A stretch of 64,000 nt of DNA, from positions 3,286,001 to 3,350,000 of the forward strand of contig JAAXNY010000008.1 of the NCBI GenBank assembly GCA_013420905.1, given 5' to 3'. Every line of letters starts with the position of its first letter. Positions within the stretch are counted from its first letter, which is position 1. Below are positions 23,652-36,048 of this stretch, in pieces. The notes under the pieces are model-generated. The model did no database searches. It saw only the letters and a program-made list of their open reading frames with translations, and was not told the origin of the DNA. Made by a program: the position numbers and the translations under genes. Origin of the DNA: Collybia mongolica (Eukaryota > Basidiomycota > Agaricomycetes > Agaricales > Clitocybaceae).

Positions 23652-24470
23652 GGTAATAAAAACTCGGTAGACTGAAGCTGCACGACTGGGACTCTTAAAG
23701 GGTCTTCGCCGTCTTGAAGAAACTAGGAAAAGCTGTTTAACTCATGCCGCAGCATTTTACCCCAGTCGCACCACGTGCAAGTGCCTCGAGGTATTCATTT
23801 CCTGATTCTATTGCCATCGCCAACATATACACCATCTTCGGACCTAGGTTAAGGCAAAGCTCGTTGGTGTATAGGTTCGTCACCTGGTCGACAAAGGTTG
23901 CTCGTGAATAATTGAAGGAGTTAATTAAGATCGAAAAAAGAGGTTGGTCGCTGCTCAACGCTGTGATCGGTTGTTACCGGGTTTGCTACTTCTGGTACCG
24001 TTCCGGTGAGCCGGACATCTCAACTTGTTCGCAATTGCAAGCCGAACCAAACAACGCGTGGCGTGCCTGTGGCTAACTACTTTAGACTGCTTTTCTTTTT
24101 TTTTTTTTTCGTGTCAAGCGATCAGAACTCACCGTGAACCGACCGCTACTACTGTCTATCTACCATCAATCGTACCTGGAGCAACAAAAATATCATATCT
24201 TCCAAGTGTCATTAATTTTGGTTTACAGGTTGAGGAGTCATCTCACAATGCGACTACAAGGTCCCTATTTTCGACCAGCCTACATAGTCAAGCCTCCGTA
24301 TGTCTGTTGCATGACGGGGTTTAAATAAGAGATTAATGAGCCATTCTAGACCCTGAGCTTAGGCCCGTTGCTCCTGTCAAGTTCTCTCCGAATAGTGGCA
24401 ACTACGCGTACAAAGTGTATATATACTTGCCCGTCGCGCGAGGTTTTCTTTTTCTCATTCCACATTTGCC
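23652..24470. other. Divergent region upstream of methyltransferase and laccase
   Basis: A minus-strand open frame at 23737-23958 (74 codons, including LINSFNYSRATFVDQ) could be an upstream exon of the methyltransferase gene or chance. I found no splice pair that joins it convincingly. The remainder is the laccase promoter region. Confidence 0.35.
24418..24425 (+). promoter_or_regulatory. TATA box of the laccase gene
   Basis: TATATATA 46 bp before the laccase ATG at 24471, a normal core-promoter spacing for a gene with a short leader. Confidence 0.5.
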
Positions 24471-26574
24471 ATGCTGGGAGTGTTCGTGCTGGGTGTCTCG
24501 CTCTTGGGCGCAACCAGAGCTGTTACTATTGGACCAGTGACTGACCTGACTATTGCCAACGCGTTAGTCAGACCAGATGGTTTTCTTCGCTTGTAGGTTT
24601 CCTCTTTTCTAGCATGTAGCTGGGGGCTCAATTTTTCCCGAAGTGCCACGCTCGCAGGTGGAACCCTCCCAGGCCCTATGATCCGAGGCAACAAGGTAAA
24701 TACATAACCTATCTATACCAATTCTTTCATATAGGTATTCATGGCGGCCGCAGGGAGATCTATTTCAAGTCAACGTTATCAACAACTTAACAGACGATAC
24801 AATGTACCTCAGCACAAGTATAGTATGTCACCTTCACATAGTGCATAAAGACCAATTATTGAGATTTCTCCAAAGCATTGGCATGGTATCCACCAAGCAG
24901 GTTCTAACTGGGCCGACGGAGCATCTTTCGTAACCCAATGTCCCATTGCTCCGAATGACTCGTTCCTCTACGAGTTCAGTGTCCCAAATCAGGCGGGCAC
25001 ATTTTGGTACCATTCTCATCTCTGTATGTATCACAGCCTATCCGTTCTGGCCTGCTTATAAATATTCTCTTATAGCCACGCAGTACTGTGATGGCCTTCG
25101 AGGGGCGTTTATTGTCTATGATCCTAACGACCCTCATAGGTCTTTATATGATGTAGATGATGGTGCGTTGCAAACAATCGTGAAAGAAAAGCTCATGAGT
25201 TTCGATATCATCCGTTACTAGAATCGACCGTCATCACATTGGAGGACTGGTACCACGTGTCTGCCAAAGAAGTCGGGGATGGAGTGCCTCCCGTCTCACA
25301 GGCAACACTAATCAACGGAATAGGACGCTTCCCGGACGGCCCATCAATGCCTCTAGCGGTCGTAAACGTAAGACCATCCAGACGATATCGTTTCCGCATA
25401 ATTGCGATGTCGTGTGATCCGAACTTCACATTCTCCATCGACCAACACGAACTCTTGGTGATCGAAGCCGATGGAGAAAGTGCTACGCCGCTTCTCGTGG
25501 ACTCTATCCAGATATTTGCTGGACAACGCTACTCGGCTATCCTAACCACAAACAAGCCAGTTGGAAATTATTGGATCCGTGCCAATCCCAATGCTCCCAG
25601 GGGGATCCCTGGCTTCGATGGCGGCAGGAACTCGGCCATCTTACGATATGCCGGAGCCCCTCAGGTCGAACCGACGACGAAACTGCAGCCAAGTATCAGG
25701 CCATTGAAGGAGATAAGTCTCCATGCGCTCGAGAATGCGCTTGCGCCAGGTGCACCGAGGCCGGGCGCAGCAGACATCAACTTGAACATCAAGCATGCCT
25801 TCGATTTCAATACCCACCATTATACGATGAATGGCAAGACATTCATGCCACCCAACGTCCCAGTTCTCCTTCAAATTCTCAGTGGGGCTTCCAGCGCACA
25901 GGACCTACTCCCGGCAGGAACTGTGTATGAACTGCCTGCCAACAAGGTTATTGAACTTTCGTTACCAGGAAGTGGCGTTGAGATCGGGGGACCGGTGAGT
26001 TGATTCGACTTTGTTAGAGAATTGTTCTTACTAAGTAACCATGAAAAGCATCCATTCCATCTTCACGGGGTACGTTCATCATATTCTATGAATACCATTC
26101 GTATATTTACGAAGCCTTCTTGAAGCACACCTTTTCCGTTGTGCGAAGCGCCGATAGTAAGATTTATAACTATGTAAATCCTGTGCGGCGCGATACGGTC
26201 AACACTGGTTTGGCTGGCGACAATGTTACCATCCGGTTCGTTACCGACAATGCTGGACCCTGGTTCCTCCATTGGTAATCCGTTTCCTAGCTTGTTTGAT
26301 TTCTGTACTGACCAAACTATTTAGTCACATTGACTGGCATTTAGAAGCGTGAGTAATGGTCATTTTTATCTTGTGGAAATATATTGATAATTGTTCTGGT
26401 AGTGGCATGGCTGTTGTTTTCGCAGAGAACATCCCCGATACTCCACGCAATAATCCAGTGCCTCGTGCGTTATTTTATGTCGTGGCTTGTACTTTCGCTG
26501 ATGATTTGTTATTGAAAGAATCATGGAAAGACCTCTGCCCTCGGTACGATGCTCTACCTTCTAACCAACGTTAA
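24471..26574 (+). CDS. Laccase (secreted multicopper oxidase)
   Basis: About 520 residues in roughly ten exons. Laccases oxidise phenolics and reduce O2 to water with one type-1 and three type-2/3 coppers. A signal peptide ([17 protein letters not shown]) starts the protein. All four copper-ligand segments are present in spliced frame: L1 HWHG (near 24874), L2 [16 protein letters not shown] (25007-25105, over an intron), L3 HPFHLHG/HTF (26050-26130, over an intron) and L4 [16 protein letters not shown] (26274-26415, over two introns). The L4 Cys is the type-1 ligand and its codon is split TG|T by an intron. The residue ten positions after it is Met in the order LEAGM, so a high-potential ligand set is not certain from sequence alone. 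All junctions keep frame; the stop is at 26572-26574. Confidence 0.94.
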
Positions 26575-27107
26575 TTATGGTGCAAGTTCGGAGAGAAATG
26601 CACATTTAATCAATAATATTCATACCCTACACTCATTTATCTTACTTCATGCTCCGTGGTTGCTCTTGATAAACACTGGCCCACATAAAAGCACACTCAT
26701 TATACTTGCCTTCTATTGTTGATACTTCTTGCTACCAGCAAGGTCATAGAACGCATTGGTAGACAGTACTAATTCCACAGTTTTCTCGCTGTAAATGCCT
26801 GGGTATTTCGACGAAGCAGCTGATCGATTGATCGCAAGAGAAAGGATATGAGATTCACGCCTGGAATCCTTGGACTTGGGATTTTTAGCTCATCGCCATT
26901 GACCACCTTCGAGTGTAGGAATTATAGACTACCAAAAAGCCATGCATTAATCCATACCGGACGGTCCCATCTATTTCCAATGCGTTCTATACACGGGTAT
27001 CTCTCTAGACCTATAAAATCAAGATACAAATAAACGAACATAATATACTTGTTCAGGAGTGAGCAGTAAACGGCTCCACATAAACACAATCCAGGTAAGA
27101 CAAAAGT
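26575..27107. other. Convergent intergenic region
   Basis: About 0.5 kb between the convergent laccase and squalene epoxidase genes. No coding signal seen. Confidence 0.5.
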
Positions 27108-28816
27108 TCATCTTTGGCTCAGGTTCCATGTCAACCCAGCAGCAGCCACAGCAAATATTACCGGGAGCATCGTCTTGGCCAATATCACATTCCTCCTCGC
27201 CTTGTCTGAGGGTGACCACCACCGAATTTCCGACCACACAAGGGGCCCGAACACAACACAGGCGGTCCAGAACTATAGACAAGGTCAGTGTGGGGTAACA
27301 AGGAGGTGCGGTGGAAGCAGACGCACGACGCGGACGCTCTTCATGAGAAGTTGAGGGTATTGGTCTAACCGTGCAACGGTATATACGACCTTCTCGTCAT
27401 TGCATGATGTGACTAGGTGTTTGGACGAGTGCCGTGGGTATGGGTGAGTAAACATGACCCAGATGGAGTAGAAAGCGACCGCGAAAAAGTGGCTTGCGAG
27501 GAGAACGGGGGAGGGAGCGATGCTGGATAACATATGAATGTGTTAGTCAGTAGTTGATTAGGAATGAAAGAAAACTCCTACCCAGACAGTAGTGAAACGG
27601 GCCCCTCTATACAGTCGCCACCACATTCGAAGTATTTGAAGCATCCTGTGCGCAGCACGGCTAGCTCTTCGTCTAAAACCAGATGCTAAGCTATATCCCA
27701 CTAAAAGATGAAGGGATATAACACACCATCGGCGCCAAAGAGATCGTACAGAGCGAAGCTCAAGATGTTAATCGTCGAAGATAATGGTTTTCTTGCCCAG
27801 TGCCATTGATGCAGGAGCTGTTGTATCTGGCTCCAATCCCCAAGGTCCGACACCGAACCAAGAAGCGATCGGAGCATAACCACATCGTTCAGTGCCACGG
27901 TCATTCCACCTCCTGTTAACGGGTGTCGCATGTTCCATGAGTCACCAAGGAGGATGACACCTTGTTTGGACCCATTGCAGCCCTGCTCGACGGAAGGTAG
28001 GAAGGAGTTCGGCATGCGGCGTAGACGGTCCTTGGACACGGCGGTTTGTACGGGGAGGTGAAGGGCAGCCGGTAGTTGTGGCATGATGTTGGTGAGGATG
28101 TGGTCCTTGAGGTCGGCCGGGAGGGGCGTCTTTACATCGACAAGCATACGCGTGTCGCGTTCCGATATTTGGTATAGCAGAACGGGGCCGAATCCCTTGA
28201 TGAGTGCGACTGTGCCGTGGTTGGGTATGGGCAGGTTAGCGTCTTCGAGCACTGCACCCACAAAGTGGCTCCTTGTCGACGTCTTCGCTGCAGACTCGCC
28301 CATGACGGCCGTCCGGAAATTTGAGAAACAGCCATCGGCGATGACTACCAGGTCTGCAAGGTACTCTTCCTTTTCTTCTCTTCTCGTTGCACGCACACCA
28401 ACGACTCTGCCCGCCCGTTCAACCAGCTCTGTGACCGTGGCTTCGATCACGTCCACACCCTGCGCCCGCTTTGCCGCTGCTCTCAACGCCATGATGAGTC
28501 TTCCGTGGTGAAAGCTCCGCCCCTCATGAGTCCCAGGGTATGGTATTCTCACCGATTTTCCGCTCTCTACAACACAGTATCCGTATACGGGTATCGCGTC
28601 AATCCCTTCCAGACATGACTCAATTCCCAGTTGCCTCAGTGCGAGTACACCGCCCGGCTGCATAAGTTCCCCTACAATCCTGTCGGGCTCCGCTAATGAG
28701 CGTTCAAGCAGGGCTATCCGGAGTGGTTCGGATCGCGGAAGCGTCGATAGAGCATGGGCCAAGGCCGAGCCAGCAATACCCGCTCCGACAATGAGAACGT
28801 CATATTCCTTGGTCAT
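27108..28816 (-). CDS. ERG1: Squalene epoxidase (squalene monooxygenase)
   Basis: Oxidises squalene to 2,3-oxidosqualene with FAD and O2, the first oxygenation step of sterol synthesis, at the ER membrane. The first exon (27701-28816) is unusually long. It carries the FAD motif DVLIVGAGIAGSALAHAL, ERSLAEPDRIVGELMQPGG (family hallmark), the DG-motif VVIADGCFSNFR, and the second FAD motif VILLGDSWNMRHPLTGGGM. Three further exons follow: FKYFECGGDCIEGPVSLLSG, then IAPSPVLLASHFFAVAFYS through to MKSVRV (27320-27525), and finally FWTACVVFGPLVWSEIRWW up to WNLSQR with the stop at 27108-27110. The C-terminal hydrophobic helices match membrane association. About 490 residues, apparently intact. Confidence 0.93.
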
Positions 28817-29146
28817 TTTCGGGGAATATTTCGGTTAGGTACGGCGTCGATGTGGTCGTCGAGGTGGGCGTCCAATTAGAGAATTAAGGATAATTTATAG
28901 AGCCTCTTAACCACCTTTTTTTTTGCTGCGCGAAGAATTCGCACATGAAATTACAGTGGTTCGATAATTTCTTTAGAGCTCGGCAATTCCCGACCGCGCC
29001 TCGGCTCACCACAAGGGGTTGGCTCTCGATTCGGACATTTGGACTATACACAAGTGCGGGTTGTATGGCATCTCCGTTCTTGCCAACCAACGCAACCTAT
29101 AAACCTGCGTATCAATATGCCTCGCATAAAAGATATAATAGACCCC
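28817..29146. other. Intergenic region with uncertain 5' exon of the esterase
   Basis: Upstream of ERG1 and of the hydrolase gene. A plus-strand frame at 28945-29193 is open but I could not join it to the hydrolase. A short candidate first exon MPRIKDIID lies near 29118. Confidence 0.35.
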
Positions 29147-30107
29147 AGTTAGTTCAACAAGATATTCGTAGATTCAGATGGCTCAATAGTTAACATTATT
29201 GGCGACGATTCAGGTTATCCTTTGCTCGAGGCTAATCGGACCACAATCGAATATAGCCCGCGAGAAACGTTTGCTTACGGTATAACGGAGCGTCATAAGG
29301 TACAAACGTGGCATTAGTCCAGACTTCAGCCGCACAAACCTTACAGCCACTGCCTTCTAGTTGGATGTGTATCACCCCACGTTGCTGAATTCCCCCCTGA
29401 AGCCACCAATCCTTGTCTTCTTCTATGGTGGTGGATTCACTCGCGGTGAACGGTCCTCGCAGCCTTCCAACCTGGTTCATAACAACCTCGGGGCCTTCTT
29501 TGCGTCAAAAGGCATCATTACCGTCATACCAGACTATCGCCTAGTGCCTTCAATCATCTTCCCAGAAGGTTCTGAGGACGTCCGCGATTCCGTGACTTGG
29601 GTGGTAGAAAATCTTTCAGAAGGTGATTCAAACCGTATATCTATATTTGGACACTCTGCTGGCGGTATTCACGTTGCTGGGATGCTTTTCACACCATCCC
29701 TTTTCCCTCCGACCGTGGCACGTTCAATACGCGGCATCGCCCTCCTAGGTGTTCCGTACGAATTATTGAACTACAAGAGACCTCAAATCCACGCCACATC
29801 CATGCGATACTACGGAAGCATTAAGAATATCACAGCGAATCAGCCACTGGGGCTCCTTCGACGCGCTGACGAATCTCATATCAGAGGACTTCCCCCCATC
29901 AGGAATATGAGGGCGGAAAGCGAGCCTCGCGTGATAGTTAATGGCGTCAAGACACTCACGCGTCTGGTCAAGGACAAAGGGGGCACCATCGAGGAATACG
30001 TACTTGAAGGTCATGATCACCTTAGCCCGATCCTTTCGCTAAGCTGCGGGACTGGTGAAGAATGGGGAGATGACATCGTGGAATGGATAAACTCAACCAC
30101 CGGGTAA
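29147..30107 (+). CDS. Alpha/beta hydrolase (BD-FAE / esterase-lipase type)
   Basis: Two clear exons plus an uncertain 5' end. The exon from about 29155 encodes IFVDSDGSIVNIIGDDSGYP through to YSPRETFAYGITERHK. An intron at about 29300-29360 leads to LDVYHPTLL and the main domain. The oxyanion-hole segment is FFYGGGFTRG (family HGGG with Tyr in place of His). The nucleophile elbow is GHSAGG near 29650, and the catalytic His lies in the C-terminal LEGHDHLSP. The protein ends WINSTTG with the stop at 30105-30107. Length is about 285 residues, usual for this family. No signal peptide is seen, but the real start may lie upstream. Substrate unknown; probably a small carboxylic ester. Confidence 0.75.
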
Positions 30108-30417
30108 ATCCTAGTGTCGAACTCGACCTCAAAATTAAAGGCAGTTGGGCATCGGGACATATGAAGAATGATAAGCTGGGGCGCCAGAGCGCTTTATCAC
30201 GCAAAGCCCTCGGAAATTTAAAACAATGGAGTCCTTGGTAGAGGGGTTATCCGGAAATAAGTACTCGGAACCGTTCCAATGCTGAAAACAGACCGGCGAC
30301 CATTCCTTATGAAACGATAGGTTATGTCGAGATTTCGGCTCCTTTGTAATGGGTGGACACGAAAATACGCCAAAAATCAATCCAAATATGAAGGCGCGCC
30401 AGAGTCAAGATCGCAAC

Positions 30418-30704
30418 TCAAGCATTGTCACTTCGAGCACATCTTGGTGCCGTTTTTGCGAACGCACAGTCGAACGTGTACTATGCAAGTTCCTTTAGGG
30501 AGAAACTCAGCTTACTCGTAAAGGCGATTGTACTCCTGATTCATCGTACGGCTTCTTTGGAGTCCAGTCCCCAGTTGCTTTCGGGTCTGGAGCGCCCTCG
30601 AACACGCACTTCGGGAATGCTATAACTAAGTCCTTGTTGGTAGCGTAAAGGCTATAGTAGAGTTTACCACCGTAGGCTATGTGATCGGCGAAGGTGGTTG
30701 CCTT
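30418..30704 (-). CDS. Unidentified protein, last two exons
   Basis: Two minus-strand exons look coding. About 30517-30704 encodes ATTFADHIAYGGKLYYSLYA and ends DESGVQSPLR before a GTAAGC donor. The second, 30418-30480, begins YTFDCAFAKTAPRC and stops. The join keeps frame. Three cysteines and many aromatic residues would suit a small secreted protein, but I could not identify upstream exons or a signal peptide. No family recognised. Confidence 0.4.
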
Positions 30705-31608
30705 TAATTGCAGAGCCCATTAGTAAGGTGTCGCGAAAAGATTAGGTCAAGCAGAGTTTCACCTATCACAGTTGGAAGTCTGTTACAACTATAGTATCAA
30801 ATTCCTAAACTGATATATTTACTGCTAAAAGTTAACAAAGTCGCGGAGCATGAGTCGAATAAAAGACTGACCGTTGCAAAAGGACTATGATTCTGGAGAT
30901 TGACATATGAAGGCTTTCTTACAGTGCAGCGCCTCCTGTCGAAGCACGGACGCTGGGGCAATATACTTGACCTAAGCGCGCTAATCCATCACCACCATTC
31001 GATCCCATCCAGATGTCCTAATGAACAGAAGTTGTAGAAGGCGCAAACCCGGGTTCTGACTGCCGATTTGGGCGCCTCGTGAGGCCGTGGTACCCAACAC
31101 ATTGTTGGTATGCTAGGCTATGTATGTCAACCCTGTCCAACGTGGCATTGAGTGTAGGCAGATTGATAATTCTGAGGTGATTCTCCAATGAAGTTCTTAG
31201 GGCTGGACCCAGAAATGGGCCAATGCACCTTGGGCAAAAAGATATTTCAAATCCTCTACATATACATAGACACCATGGTATAATGAAGTACATTTATTGA
31301 AAGTTTAATCGATGAAAAAGAAAGGGCCCTTGAAGAGCTGTAGTTCCAAAGATTGTATAGCAACATTTGGCTACCGAAGCGCCACGGAATCCCCTAGTAA
31401 AAGGCGAGGGGATTGTCTTTTTGACGTTTCGGCTGTTGCTGCATTGCTTTGGGTTTGTTTCGTAGTCATCGCCAGGTTTTCGTATTATGTCCATCCGACG
31501 GGGTCCATTCACGTGACATTATGTAACACGGGTCAACATTCGTTGAGACGATTATACTGGTAGCCTCTCTTATCATCATACCCCTCGATTCTTGAGCTTG
31601 AAAGCACA
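30705..31608. other. About 0.9 kb without a confident gene
   Basis: May hold the upstream exons of the minus-strand gene ending at 30418. A minus-strand frame at 31018-31293 has no recognisable motif. Confidence 0.35.
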
Positions 31609-32336
<728 letters not shown>

Positions 32337-32522
32337 TCATACGAACGCCCGTGATACCACACCTGAAGCCTCTCCATGGAAAATTTGCGGAATAGGTGAT
32401 GCCCCTCGTGGTATCACGTCTTCTGATTGTTGTTCACGGTTGATAGTTTCGAATCATACGTGTCCTTTTCTCTGGGCGGGAATCAGGTTTTTTTTTAGTT
32501 CCTAGCTTTCCATCGACTGTAC

Positions 32523-32841
32523 ATGTCAAGTAGCGTGTCTGTTCGAGCACCTTTTATTCTTTTGAATTCTTTTGAACATTGCAACCTCACTCACGACCTT
32601 CAGTATCATGACCACCGCTGGATTATCTCGCGGGTATGTCCGCATTCAAATCCATATCCTTTACGCTACCAACAAATTTTAACAGCCACAACCACTGACG
32701 GCATCAATCTTCCTGACCTTGTGTGCTATCGCGGCTTTCACAAACTCCGACGGAGCCAGTCCAGAATCGGACGAAGTACAAACACTGATCAACCGCCGAA
32801 ATATTGGCAAAGTGGCGGGCCAAAAAGCTCGACACACATAG
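32523..32841 (+). CDS. Possible small protein of about 88 residues
   Basis: An open exon from 32523 ends ...HRWIISR before a GTATGT donor at about 32634. After a 51-bp intron, PQPLTASIFLTLCAIAAFTN continues in phase, giving one hydrophobic helix and a polar tail ending KVAGQKART. The splice signals are good and the frame is kept, but I recognise no family. Alternative starts exist. Tentative. Confidence 0.3.
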
Positions 32842-33184
32842 TCCGCGTGAGTGTGCAACTCTATGCCCTGTTTTAGTTTAACATGTAAGTTGTGACGTTG
32901 TCTATGAGTCCCTGGTTAGTGCCGTCTAAGTCTGGGCTATCGATGAAAAACCTGAGCCGAGAGTAACTAGCGCTGAAAATAGATCGATTCTTTGCAACTG
33001 TGTCTCAACCCCTGGAAATTGTGGCTGTGTTTTCTTACCTCACCCCCCGCATACCTCGAAAGTTGGCGATGGATTCGGTCAATATGATGCTGATGCTGAT
33101 GGTGCTGGGTCATGCAACAGATAATAGCGGAAAAGAGATTTCGTTTACTCAAGTTCCCCCCGTAACGTGAATCCCTACAGCTAG

Positions 33185-35157
33185 ATGCCTAGCCTGAATC
33201 AGGTCGACGTCCATGATGAGTTTGGACCAATGTTCATAGGATTAGTGGTTGCTGCAATGTGAGAACATATTATTTCTGTAAGGTTGAAGGCTTAGAGGGT
33301 TCCAAATACCAGCTTCTTTGGTATAACAGTGGTTCAGGCTCTAACGTTCCTTAAAACAAACAAACGCGACCCCCTCCAGCATACGCTAGCAGTAAGCCTT
33401 CCTCATTTTTATGAGAATCTTTTCTTTCTGAGGCTCGATATTGCGTGTTGTATGACAGGTTTACTTCCTACTGTTTGTATTATAGTCATCGCTTAAGAAG
33501 ATCTCAATCGCTGAACACACTTTGAATAGCCTTCTCGACGTACTCCATATTTGTTTATTTACACACTCGGTTTACCACTATCTCGTTTCCAATTCCAACG
33601 ACAAGCCTGTAGTAATAGTCTGGTCCTTTCCGGTGAGTACTCTCTTTTCCCTACCAGCGCGTCGCCCCAGCTAATGCTTGTTACGAAGGCTTTTGTACTC
33701 ATACATGTCAGTCAGGCTTAAGAAACTTTGGTCGAATTTACTAACTTCACAGCAGGCTATTCTCATACCAAGCGTACAATTGTATGGTTTTTCACTCAAT
33801 TCCGAAAGAACATAGGCTGATCTTCGCCTGATAGGTTTTTCGTTGCCAGAATATGGAAATGTTAGATTATGAACCCCTCTCTTCTCAGCTTCATGCAGTG
33901 CTCACATCCTCTAGTGATCTCCCGAAATAAAGTATACATCCCTATGTTTTTGGTTAGTATTTCCCTATGATTTTTTTCCGGTTCAGCGTTAACCCTCATC
34001 CCAAAGGTCTTATTGGTGCTCGCACATCTATGTGCGTACTTGCATCGCTTCTCTTATCTTCTCAATTGAGTAATGAGACTTGTATAGCACTCGGAATATG
34101 TAAGTTGCGAGTTTTTCGAATGAATGTGGTGGAATGATGATGCGTTTCTACAGCTTTGTCTGCATCCTTGTAAGTTTACAAGTTTCCGCAGATTTGAGAT
34201 TTCACAGATTGATTCTGGTTCCAGATTCCAGAAGAAGCCTTTTTCGATGGCATTAACCATCTTATCTGAGGCAAGCTATTACACTGAGCTCAATGAGGCC
34301 TCGTTCTGAAATGACTTCAGCCCACTACAAAGGCTTACTTCATCTTGAGAGTTTGTTCGGATATCTTTATTGCTGGTTCGATGATATGTTCTCTGGCTCG
34401 AGCCAACACTAATCTGAAATGGTAGGCCTTGTGATACCTTTGTATTAACTATTTTGATCTTCGTTCTTACAGGACCGACTCGAGTTCAACCATGCTGATA
34501 GCTTACGTCTTAAACACTGGGGCGTTTCCTTGGTATTATTAGCGGTTTCCTCTTTCTACGCGGCATGCATTAATCCCTTTTCCGCCAGTTTCCTTTCCAT
34601 CGCAATTTTTGGTGCTGTGAGTCCCATTTAATGACAAATAGTCTTCAGTGCTTGACCTAATACCCATTCGATAGTTTTTAACCACGTCGGGTACGTTGGT
34701 CTTCCTGACAATCGAGGAAATCGGGACAAAGCGTTCGTACCGTACCAAACAAAAATCTGCATGTGCTGATGCACATTAATTGAACAGTTTACGTTAATAG
34801 CTTTATGGGAATGTGGGTAGTAGGATTCTTCGGCACGGGTGTAGAACTGATTATCCTTGGTTTAGGCTGAACGCTCGCTACTACCTTCAATCCCCTAATG
34901 ATAAACCCACCCCATCCTTCTTCCTCCGGCCATCGTATACGGGCCTCACGAATAAATCACAAACACAAACACAACCGAAGACCATCAATGAAGTCGGTTT
35001 ACCACTTTTCCAATCAACCTCCAGGAAGGACGAAGTGAGTGGTATCCGTGCTTCTCACGATCTTGGTTATGGACCCGGGGTATATCGTTCCTAGACAGAA
35101 AATGACCTTAGGGTTGAAGTCGTCGTCAAGCAAGATACTCGATGCACCATGAACTAA
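33185..35157 (+). pseudogene. DUF6534-type membrane protein, copy A (probably frameshifted)
   Basis: Exon order matches copies B to D. Start MPSLNQVDVHDEFGPMFIGL at 33185, then FFGITVVQALTFLKTNKRDP, then LLDVLHICLFTHSVYHYLVS, then the helix end RIWK before ISRNKVYIPMFL. TDSSSTMLIAYVLNTGAF lies at about 34475, NARYYLQSPNDKPTPSFFL at about 34875, and the conserved tail KTINEVGLPLFQS with stop at 35155-35157. Near 34040-34065 the helix frame (LLVLAHLCAYL) and the following NETCIALGI frame do not match: relative to copy B the segment is 2 bp longer, so it looks frameshifted. Function of DUF6534 proteins is unknown; they are multi-pass membrane proteins expanded in Agaricomycetes. Confidence 0.55.
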
Positions 35158-35482
35158 CACCGAGATTCATGGCGCTTAGGGGTTTTGTCTCGATCAAAGC
35201 CCATCGCGAAGGAGGCGTAGAATAGAATCTGATAATAAGCGTTAGGAGAAATATGGACTGAAAAAATGTGAGCTATGCCATCGAGATCCCGTAATCAAAC
35301 CCCTCTCGTAGTTAGTACTTGTCCCAATTTTACTCCGTCCAGCATCTCGTTATCGAGAGACTACCGATACTCCTGGCGCCAGAAGTGACCCTGATCCCTT
35401 TCACTTGTCAGTACTAACCACCCTCTATCCAATTTCTTCTCATAAGTTCCCGAAGACGCCGAGCCACACTCTGCAATATTCG
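35158..35482. other. Copy A 3' flank, nothing recognised
   Basis: About 0.3 kb with no coding signal. Confidence 0.4.
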
Positions 35483-35942
35483 ATGGTCAACGGACGAATA
35501 TTGATGAATGTTGCCCTTTCCAGACAAAAGGCGGTGACTGTCTTGAGTGGCGCTTCCGCGGTGATTTCGCGTTCTCCGCGTTCTCCGTACCGGGCGCTGC
35601 CTGTCCATATACTCGAGTATTTGTCACTGAAGTGGAGCGCCCGTACTGCGCGGATCGTCACACAACCATTACCCCCCTCAGGCTGTTCGGTGCTCGACTT
35701 GAATATCAACACTCCCAGCAACCCCGTAGTGCTTTCCCAGCATCTTCCCCGCCGAAAACCTTTGCTGGGGGACTGGGGAAAGGTAAGCTAAACTTAGGGC
35801 GATATCTACCACAGCTATTTGTGTGCATCAGGGAAACGATGATGACGTCGATCGGCTGCTCTATATCTTGAATAAACAGGCGATAGATACCTTATGTAAG
35901 GGATTTGGGATGACAACAGTTAATGCTCGAATGTCTTCTTAA
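35483..35942 (+). CDS. Unidentified small protein, two exons
   Basis: The frame opens at ATG 35483 (MVNGRILMNVALSRQK), runs to KPLLGDWGK and meets a GTAAGC donor at about 35786. After an acceptor at about 35831 it continues in phase as GNDDDVDRLLYILNKQAIDT and ends VNARMSS with a stop at 35940-35942, giving about 138 residues. The clean splice and long open frames suggest a real gene. No signal peptide, membrane helix or known motif. I do not recognise it. Confidence 0.45.
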
Positions 35943-36048
35943 CGATACTTGTGAATCCGAATAATTAAATAGCATGTCACATCTCTGATTCTCAATCTCT
36001 AATATGCCGATCGCGGAACCTCACTACAGGCGAGCATGAGAGCTTTCC

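Noticed and set aside
24471..28816. Laccase and ERG1 as a terpenoid gene cluster
   Set aside because: Adjacent and convergent, but the laccase is extracellular and ERG1 is a housekeeping sterol gene. No cyclase is present in the window.
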